Positions 57,198 through 64,000 of a stretch of 64,000 bases of DNA are shown piece after piece. Every line of letters starts with the position of its first letter. Position 1 is the stretch's first letter. The DNA comes from Tamarix chinensis (lineage: Eukaryota; Streptophyta; Magnoliopsida; Caryophyllales; Tamaricaceae): positions 35,558,563 to 35,622,562 of the forward strand of contig CM060181.1 of NCBI GenBank assembly GCA_030549775.1, in the 5' to 3' direction. Both the position numbers and the translations under genes were made by a program. The notes under the pieces are model-generated. The model saw only the letters and a program-made list of their open reading frames with translations. It ran no database searches and had not been told where the DNA came from.

Positions 57198-57960
57198 CTA
57201 TAATAGGTGCACTATATACTTTTCTTTCAAGGTATTGAATGCATGCAAGTACTTATCAGAAAAAATGAAAGTAGCATCTTTAATAAGCAACTCACATAGG
57301 GAATTAGCTATTTTTGAAAAGTCTTTAATGAACCTTTGATAAAAGTCAGCATGCCCCCAAAAAACTCCTGACATCTTTAACGGTAGAGGTAGGGGAAGTT
57401 TTTCATCTACTTCAACTTTCACCTTATCAATCCCCTTGTCAGAGATCTTGTGACCCAGAACAATCCCTTCTTGGACCATAAAATAACATTTTTCCCAATT
57501 AAGGACTAAATTTATGTCTTTACATATTTTTAACACATTATCCAAGTTATTTAGGCATGCATTAAAAGAAAATCCAAACACAGAAAAATCATCCATGAAA
57601 ATTTTCATGAAATCCTCCACCTTATTATAAAAATTGCATCGTATATCTCTAAAAAGTAGGCAGAGAATTGCATAATCTGAAAGGCATTCTTCTGTATCAA
57701 AGCGTACCATAAGGACATGTGAATGTTGTTTTTTCTTAATCTTTAAGTGTAATAGGGATTTGTATGTATCGCGAATACCCATCCATTAAACAATAGAATT
57801 CTTGTTCTTCTAGTCTCTCTATCATCTGATCAATGAAGAGAAGAGGAAAATACTCTTTTCTAGTGGCATCATTCACTAGTCTATAATCCATACAAATATG
57901 CCAGCCTGTTATAATACGTGTAGGGATCAATTCAATCATGTCATTAGCCACGACAGTAAT
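57198..57960 (-). pseudogene. reverse transcriptase of the Athila-like element
   Basis: Blocks in order are MIELIPTRIITGWHICMDYR, FPLLFIDQMIERL, YCLMDGYSRYIQIPI, the shifted LMVRFDTEECLSDYAIL segment, KIFMDDFSVFG (active site FMDD at 57588-57599), NLVLNWEKCYFMVQEGIVLG, HKISDKGI, and GHADFYQRFIKDFSKIA. The catalytic DD is kept. A frameshift around 57740 joins two open frames. Confidence 0.85.
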
Positions 57961-58585
57961 AGCCCCCTTTTAGCTACCACCTACATCGGACTAACCCACA
58001 CCCTATTAGATATGGGATAAATTACACTTGTATTGAGTAATTTTATCACCTCTTTTTTTACCACATCTTAAACCATAAGATTAATTCAGCATTGAGGTTG
58101 CACCACTAGCTTACAACCCATCTCCATTAGAAATTTATGCATGCATATAGATGGATTGATTCCTTTTAAGTCTACAACAGTCCATCCAAAAACTCTTTTG
58201 TGCTCCTTCAACACCTTCACTAGCTTCTCTTCCATCAACATGTTCAAAGAAGAGGAAATAATAAATGGGAGAGAAGTAGGACCATTTAAAAACACATATT
58301 TAAAATGAAAGGGGAGAGGCTTGAGCTCAAGCTAAGCAGGTGCTTCAATTTAGGTTCTGATTTTATTTATCTCATCACACTCCAAGCCTCTAAGTAATGG
58401 ATTGCTTTTGTAAGGCTTTCATCTCCCTCATACTCATCAAGTCCATTTGTGAGACATGCTTCTAATGGGTCATTTAATTTGTTAACCTAAAATTACTTAC
58501 TAACACACTTATCAATATAATCAATATGTAAGTAAGTTTCTTCTTTATAAGGGTGTTTCATGCTATCAAATACATTTAAAATAAT

Positions 58586-59161
58586 TCATTCATCATTAAT
58601 CCTCCAAACTAGTTTACCCTCATGAACATCAATAAGAGGTATAACTATGGCCAAAAATGGTCTCCCTAGAATTAGAGGTACCTCACGGTCCTCTTCCATC
58701 TCTAGAACAACAAAGCCCACAAGAAAGATGAACTTGTCAACTTTTATCAGAACATCTTCAATAATACCACGCGAATACTTGATAAATCGATCCACTAGTT
58801 GGAGAGATATGGTCATTCCCTTTGGTTGATATAATCTAAGCTTCCTAAAAATGGAAAAGGGCATGAGGTTAATGCTTGCACCAAGATTGCAAAGAACCTT
58901 ATCAAAATATAAACTACCGATATTATAAGGAATAGTAAAACTCCATAGATATTTTAGCTTAGGTGGTAGTTTGTTTTGGAGTATAGTAGAACACTCCTCA
59001 TTAAGTTTAACCATCTTGAAATCCTCTAGTTTCCTTGTGTTAGCTAAAATTTCTTTCAAAAAGTTAGCATAACTAGGCATTTGGGTTAAAGCATCACCAA
59101 ATGGAATATTTATATGCAATTTCTTAAAAGTTTCAAGTAACTTAGAAAATTGTGTATCCAA
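58586..59161 (-). pseudogene. protease region of the Athila-like element
   Basis: A 191-codon open stretch holds NIPFGDALTQMPSYANFLKEIL, LPPKLKYLWSFTIPYNIG, CNLGASINLMPFSIFRKL and VPLILGRPFLAI-IDVHEGKL. These are the Athila gag-PR junction and protease blocks. The catalytic Asp of the DLGAS block is Asn (AAT in place of GAT, at 58886-58888), so the enzyme would be inactive even if translated. Confidence 0.8.
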
Positions 59162-60792
59162 TTTCTATTGTTTCAACCTTTGGGGAAATGGGATGTGAGA
59201 TTGATAAGGTTTTACCTTATGATGTGAACTCTCACCAGGTGTGGGGTCATATCTTACCTCCTTTTAAGAATTAGAATATTTTATGGGCTACTCATCAACT
59301 ACCTTTTTTTATCCTTTTTTCCAAGCTAAGAGATGATATATTAGACAACTCTTTACCACTTCTTAAAGTGATTACCTTGGCATACTCTTGTGGGTGCTTT
59401 TCTATGTTCCTAGGTAAAACTCCTTGATCTCTCCTAGACATCATGTTAGTTAACTGTCCTACTTGCACCTCCAAATTCTTCAAAGAAGCCTCCTGATTTT
59501 ACATTCAAGTGTCTTGATTTTGGAATCTATACTCATTTTGGTTAATGACCTTTATTAAAAATTTCTCCATCTTATCTAACTTAGAATTTAGTTCAAGAGC
59601 AAAAACTTAATACCCTGGAGTGGTCTAACTTGGCTTTGAGCCTGAATTGGATTTAGATTTTTCCATGACAAATTTAAATGATTCTTCTAGCAAGGGTTGT
59701 ACATGTTTGAATATAGATTATTGTTAAACCTACCAAATTTTGAAACATATTTAGCTTCCTCAATAGATTCCATGAAAGGGTTACCAGCTTGGCAATCAGT
59801 GCTAATGTGAGGCCCCTCAAATAAATCACATATAAACATCAAGACTTGCACTTTAGCCATACTCAAGTTAGTAACTTGTTTGGATATGCATCCAATTGAA
59901 AAGAAAGAGTAGTAACAACATCAAAAAAGTGAATGCCAACACTCTTCACTAGTAACTTGTTAGCTTGCCACTAATGACTATTGGCTGCTAGCTCTTCAAT
60001 GAAGGTATAGGCACCTTTGGGGCTCTTGTTCATGATTATCCCACGTGTGGCTCCATCTATCATAGAATGGTTAGTGTAAGATAAACCGCTATAAAATGTT
60101 TGAACCTAAAACCAAGTCTATAAACCATGGTGAGGACACTTCCTAAACAATTCTTTAAATCTTTCCCAAGTTTCATATATAAACTCTTGATCATACTGCA
60201 TGAAAGTAGTTATATCATTCCTTATCTTAGTAGTTTTAGATGGTGGAAAATATTTAGCAAGAAATTTCCTAGACATGTTATCACATGTGGTAATGGACCC
60301 CACAGGTAAAGAATGTAGCTAATTCTTATCTTTATCCCTAAGAGAAAAGGGAAAAAGTCTAAGTCTTATGGCATCATCAAAGATGCCATTCTATTTAAAT
60401 GCATCAGATATCTCTAAAAAGCTAGCAATATGTATCATTAGGTAAACCTCCATATTATACTATGGTCTGGATCATCTGAATAATGGTTGGTTTAATCTAG
60501 AAATTTTTCACTTGAATGTTCGGTCTCCTGATGCTAGAAGCCACACACTCAATATTTGGAATAGCATATTTTGAAAGAGATCTTCCCACTGGAACCTATA
60601 CCTGAGGAAGGTTAACATCTTGTTTCGGTGGAGGATTTTTCCTTTCAAAATGATTTATCCTAGTGGTGGAGCATGTTGATTTCTATCATTTTCCATCTGA
60701 TTTTCTCCTAAATTAATCCTATGGAAATGATGGAAAGTCCTCTCAGTCTTTGGATCAAATGGCACTAGTCCACTCCTACCAATATGGGTCAT
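59162..60792 (-). pseudogene. gag of the Athila-like element
   Basis: A candidate start ATG is at 60792 (MTHIGRSGLVPFDPKTERTF). The diagnostic core SITTCDNMSRKFLAKYFPPS, KIRNDITTFMQYDQEFIYE and WERFKELFRKCPHHGL lies in the open stretch 60303-60118. Downstream blocks include MKNLEVQVGQLTNMMSRRDQG and PQEYAKVITLRSGKEL (59483-59295). Stops occur through the N-terminal 150 codons. Confidence 0.75.
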
Positions 60793-60957
60793 GCACTAGG
60801 GTATGTGTACTCAAATAGAAAGCCACTCAATATAAGATTAGATAAACACAATAATGATAATAATACATAATAATAAACAAAAAATTAAAATAATTAAAAA
60901 ACTAAATGCCTAAATCACAGAAAAGTCCTTTGTATTTTGATGTCACTTGTTGCCTAA

Positions 60958-60975
60958 TCCCTAATAATGGCGCCA
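60958..60975 (-). other. primer-binding site of the Athila-like element (tRNA-Asp type)
   Basis: Minus TGGCGCCATTATTAGGGA lies ten bases from the LTR end. It matches the tRNA-Asp complement used by Athila (TGGCGCCGTTGCCGGGGA) at thirteen of eighteen positions; all five differences are transitions. Confidence 0.7.
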
Positions 60976-60984
60976 AAAACTTAA

Positions 60985-62339
60985 TGTACTTTAATCACAA
61001 GTGTACGAGTGTTAGAGTACCATGCAAGGTCAATCCTATAAGGGCTAGAGAGGGAGAAAAAAAATGGTGATTAGAATTATCTATGTTTAGACCACCGAAT
61101 AATTGATTAATTGAATTATTCTAAAAAATTATGAAAATTGTGACAAAAATGAAACACTCGAGACATAGAATTCAAAAATATCGAAATTAAACTACAAAAG
61201 ACGGCAGCTAAGGTTTCGGTTAGATTTCCCAATTTATGATATGCTAAATAATCATGCAGATCCTAACCCAAAATTTTTTCTTAGTGTGCTAACAGGGATA
61301 ATTATTGCTACACTTTCTCAAGCTATAATGACATTTTGCTAATTACAAGTCTAACTATCTCTAGCCTAGATTTATATAAATGTTAAAGTAATAAATTCAA
61401 TTATTCCCCCTTATTGTTGTAGAAATTAGATTGACATCCCTCGACCTATTAATTCATAATCTCGAATTATGTTACATGGATATACTAACTGTTTCATCTC
61501 TCGATCTTAATGGAGGTTTTGAATATCAAAATTTGATCAATATTTTGACTAATACATTCAAACACAACACAATTCACATAATAAAAACTTAGACCAAGAC
61601 ATATGTAGGAAATTCCATACATTAGGATCAGGGAATTCTCCCTTAATCTTAGCATGAGAAAAGTAGCCATATATAATCGCAAAATAACGGATACTCATAA
61701 TATGGCAAAATATAGTGAGATATAAAAAGAAATAGATAAATAAACCTTGATATTAAAATTTTGATGAATCCAATCCACCATTCTTGATTTGAAGTTACAA
61801 GAGAAAATAATGGAATTTATCATGAAGAATTGAGATGGAAGATGAGAGATGGGATAAGTGGTGATAGAAAATATAAATCTTTTTTTAAGATGGTTGAAAT
61901 ATATTACTCTTGTCTCTAACCCTAAATCTTTAACAAAAGTGTGCTTAAATAACCATAGAATAGGCCTAACAATAGATCAACATGGGCCCAGTCATTCTCG
62001 AATTCAGTGGCTCTTTACAACTTTATCATTTTTTAGTGTTTCATCGATATCTTCTTCATTAGACCCCTTTTTGGTTGATTTTTGATGCGTTGAAAAGATA
62101 AAAATATATATATATACAACTTTTATGCTTAACACTTTTCCAAATTAAGATTTCATAATGGCTAGATTTACATGTCTTTCCACATTTTCATACTTTGAGC
62201 ACTCGTTTTTACTTTTATTTTGTTCTAGCTATTATATTTTAGCTCCTTTTTATCCCATTTTATTCAAATACCTATAAAATATTATCAAGAGAATTAAAAA
62301 AGAACAAGTGGATTAAATTATTAAAAAAAAATCACCACA
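60985..62339 (-). repeat. 5' LTR of the Athila-like element
   Basis: On minus it starts TGTGGTGATTTTTTTTT at 62339 and ends CTTGTGATTAAAGTACA at 60985, 1355 bp with TG...CA ends. The end segment (CTTGCATGGTACTCTAACACTCGTACACTTG) is typical of Athila LTRs and parallels the nested LTR ending at 28710. A TATATATATATA run lies at 62105-62116. The small frames inside (61494-61682, 61858-62085) are not genes. Confidence 0.65.
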
Positions 62340-63800
62340 TAGTTGCACTAAATGTTCACGTTAAAGTTCCATATAATTGACGTAATCCATACCTATCAAC
62401 ATAATAAAAAATATACATTATTCAAACCTCAAGCCTAATTTAGATAATTATTCATGCCAATCCTATTGAATTGTGTAAACAAGTTAATATACAATATATG
62501 TAATCACATGCTTTAACATCTTTCTTACTTTTTCATCATATAACACAAAATATCATATAACAATAATAACATTATTCACATAACAATGCTAAGAGTGAGA
62601 CTTTATATAAATATACACATTGCACACAAAAATCCCTAGTTATGACATATATCCTTACCGAAAGCAACTCCGATCTCTAAGTATGTATAACCTAAGTCTC
62701 CTCCAATACCACAAAAAAATCACTTAAAATCCAAAAATATAGTAAGATTAGAAGTTAGGGAAATAGTTAAGGAAAAACTAAGTCAAAGGAGGGTGGAAAT
62801 GGAGATATCAAAATAAGTGGAGAAGCATGTATTGTGTGGGATTGTAGTGAAAGTCACGACATAAGGGTTAGTGCACGGTGGTGATAGGGTGGTGCAAGGA
62901 GTGTGCTAAAGTGGAGAGCACGATGGTGTCAGGGAGAAGATGGAAGAATGGCATACTCATGCACATAAGGAGTGCATGAGTCAAGGAGGGAAAGCGCACA
63001 TGGGATCAGAAGTGTGAAGTACATAACTGTATGTGAGGTAGTGTGTGTGTTGTGCAGATAGGGACATATAGTCATCTAAGGTTGGTGGCCAAAAAAACCT
63101 AAAATAGATAAAATTAAGGAGGGGGAAATAGTTTGGTTTATGTGGTGATGGTTAGGAGGTGAAGAGGAGGTTGATAGGGAGGTAAAGTTATTGGTTGATG
63201 GAGGGAGATGGTGGTGTTTGGTGGTCGGTGGTAGCAAAGGGTGATGTGTTGGGCATCAATGAAATAGATTAGGGAGAAAAGAGAAGAAGTATAAGGATAG
63301 AAAAGAGATGAAAAAAACGAAAGGGAATGGAAGGAGAGAAGAAGAGGGGAGGTGTTTCTAGGAGATGAAGTAAAGGTATGGGTGTTGGGATGGAAGTGGA
63401 AAATAGTGCTGGGTTAGGGGAGTTTGGCATAGGTTTGGTGCGGCAGGTGGTGCAAACTAATGGTGTAGGTGGTGCAGGGGAGTAAGGAGTTGGTGGCAGT
63501 GTAGGGGTTGGTGAAGAATCATGCATGGTTGGAAAAGGAAAGGAAATGGTAGGGTGGTGCATGAGGGGGATAGGCTTGCATGGTCCCCAGGGGAAAAGGG
63601 AAAATGTGGCTATAATTAGGAGGAAGAAAAGGAAATAAAGAAAAAGAAAAGGAGAAAAAAAAGGATAAAGGATAAAGAGATTTTTTAGGTTAGAATTATG
63701 GATTTAGGGTAAGATTAAAATATTGATTACCTGAGATTAAGATTAAGTTAAGGTATTAATTATTTGATATTATGGTTAGATAAAAATTTGGGGTATTACA
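62340..63800 (-). mobile_element. 5' part of a family B LTR, minus strand, cut by the Athila-like element
   Basis: On minus it begins TGTAATACCCCAAATTT at 63800, followed by a TTTTTTTCTCC-rich zone and a C-rich zone with CCATGCATGATTC (63530 region), as in the LTR at 26659. Further in, GAGATCGGAGTTGCTTTCGG and TAAGGATATATGTCATAAC near 62650-62680 match the GAGATCGAAGCCACTTTGG and TAAGGATGCCTATCATAG segment at 29630-29670. It stops at the Athila LTR edge, so the Athila-like element probably inserted into it. The open frame 63562-63269 reflects the C-rich zone. Confidence 0.55.
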
Positions 63801-64000
63801 AATTATTCCTACTATTCACAATTGTTCATATTATTCACCTAATTATGTCAAAACATAGAAAAATTAGCTAATAAATACTAAATAATTACCAAAAATCATG
63901 AAGATTAAATCTAAGCATGATTAATATGATTATAACACATTGAAACTTAAAAATCAGTAAAAAAAAATATTAAAAACATGTGAAATGACAATTCTACCCC
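63801..64000. other. AT-rich flank, nothing recognised
   Basis: Sequence outside the family B LTR start; no feature is supported before the window ends. Confidence 0.4.

Larger units (their letters stand above)
54900..62339 (-). mobile_element. Athila-like Ty3/gypsy element, minus strand, 3' LTR missing
   Basis: On minus the order is 5' LTR (62339-60985), PBS (60975-60958), gag (from 60792), protease (around 58888), RT (57951-57198), RNase H (about 57030-56800) and IN (about 56600-55501). The non-coding downstream part contains GCACATTGGGGATAGTG and CATGGGGGAGTAG, like the stretch that follows pol in Athila elements. No second LTR copy is found to the left, so the 3' end is deleted or replaced. 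Multiple stops and frameshifts occur in every domain. Confidence 0.8.

Noticed and set aside
1..64000. CRISPR array, bacterial operon or phage module
   Set aside because: No direct repeat-spacer pattern, no ribosome-binding-site-led gene series; all coding matches are to plant transposons.

Overview
The window is AT-rich nuclear DNA of a flowering plant. It reads as an old, nested transposon deposit, probably pericentromeric or other gene-poor heterochromatin. I see no intact host gene, tRNA or rRNA gene, CRISPR array or bacterial-style operon. The plant assignment rests on element families: CRM-like, Tekay/Del-like and Athila-like Ty3/gypsy elements, a Ty1/copia remnant, a Cassandra-type TRIM LTR carrying a 5S rRNA-derived segment, a Mutator-like (FAR1-type) transposase, and Stowaway-, hAT- and PIF/Harbinger-like MITEs. 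Monocot versus dicot cannot be decided from the sequence.

Layout. 1-2.6 kb: AT-rich DNA with a tandem array of about 182-bp units (440-1400). 2.6-7.2 kb: a small MITE, an LTR-like piece (3110-4059, minus), and a degraded copia element (4060-6946, minus) holding a Cassandra solo LTR (5952-6256) flanked by 5-bp duplications. 8.6-9.5 kb: a PIF/Harbinger-like element carrying a GC-rich, gene-like insert. 12.4-16.5 kb: a solo LTR of family A (minus) split by a 666-bp hAT-like MITE with a perfect 8-bp target duplication. 16.5-25 kb: featureless AT-rich DNA with a Stowaway MITE, a SINE candidate and a palindromic MITE.

25.2-32.2 kb: a dead Mutator-like transposase gene, interrupted by a family B solo LTR (26659-31914) that itself contains an Athila-type solo LTR (27160-28710). 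32.2-37.4 kb: a plus-strand Tekay/Del-like element with its 5' LTR (family A), PBS, gag and protease, broken at the protease/RT junction. 37.8-40.3 kb: an opposite-facing LTR-like block. 41.3-41.8 kb: a hAT-like MITE. 42.6-47.3 kb: a second plus-strand Tekay-like element with LTR, PBS, gag and 3' LTR but no pol. Its 3' LTR is interrupted by a nearly complete minus-strand CRM-like element (47355-54209) with two LTRs, PBS, PPT, gag, PR, RT, RNase H and IN. 54.9-62.3 kb: a minus-strand Athila-like element with 5' LTR, PBS, gag, PR, RT, RH and IN but no recognisable 3' LTR. It sits against the 5' part of another family B LTR (62340-63800, minus).

Common theme. The reading frames are broken mainly by stops that a single C-to-T or G-to-A change explains, and the primer-binding sites differ from tRNA complements largely by transitions. 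This is the decay expected of long-methylated transposons. The LTR families also carry internal tandem repeats of about 180, 60 and 20-40 bp. The most distinctive items are the Cassandra 5S-bearing solo LTR, the CRM-like element whose integrase reading frame runs through the polypurine tract into the LTR, and the nesting series in the Mutator-like gene.
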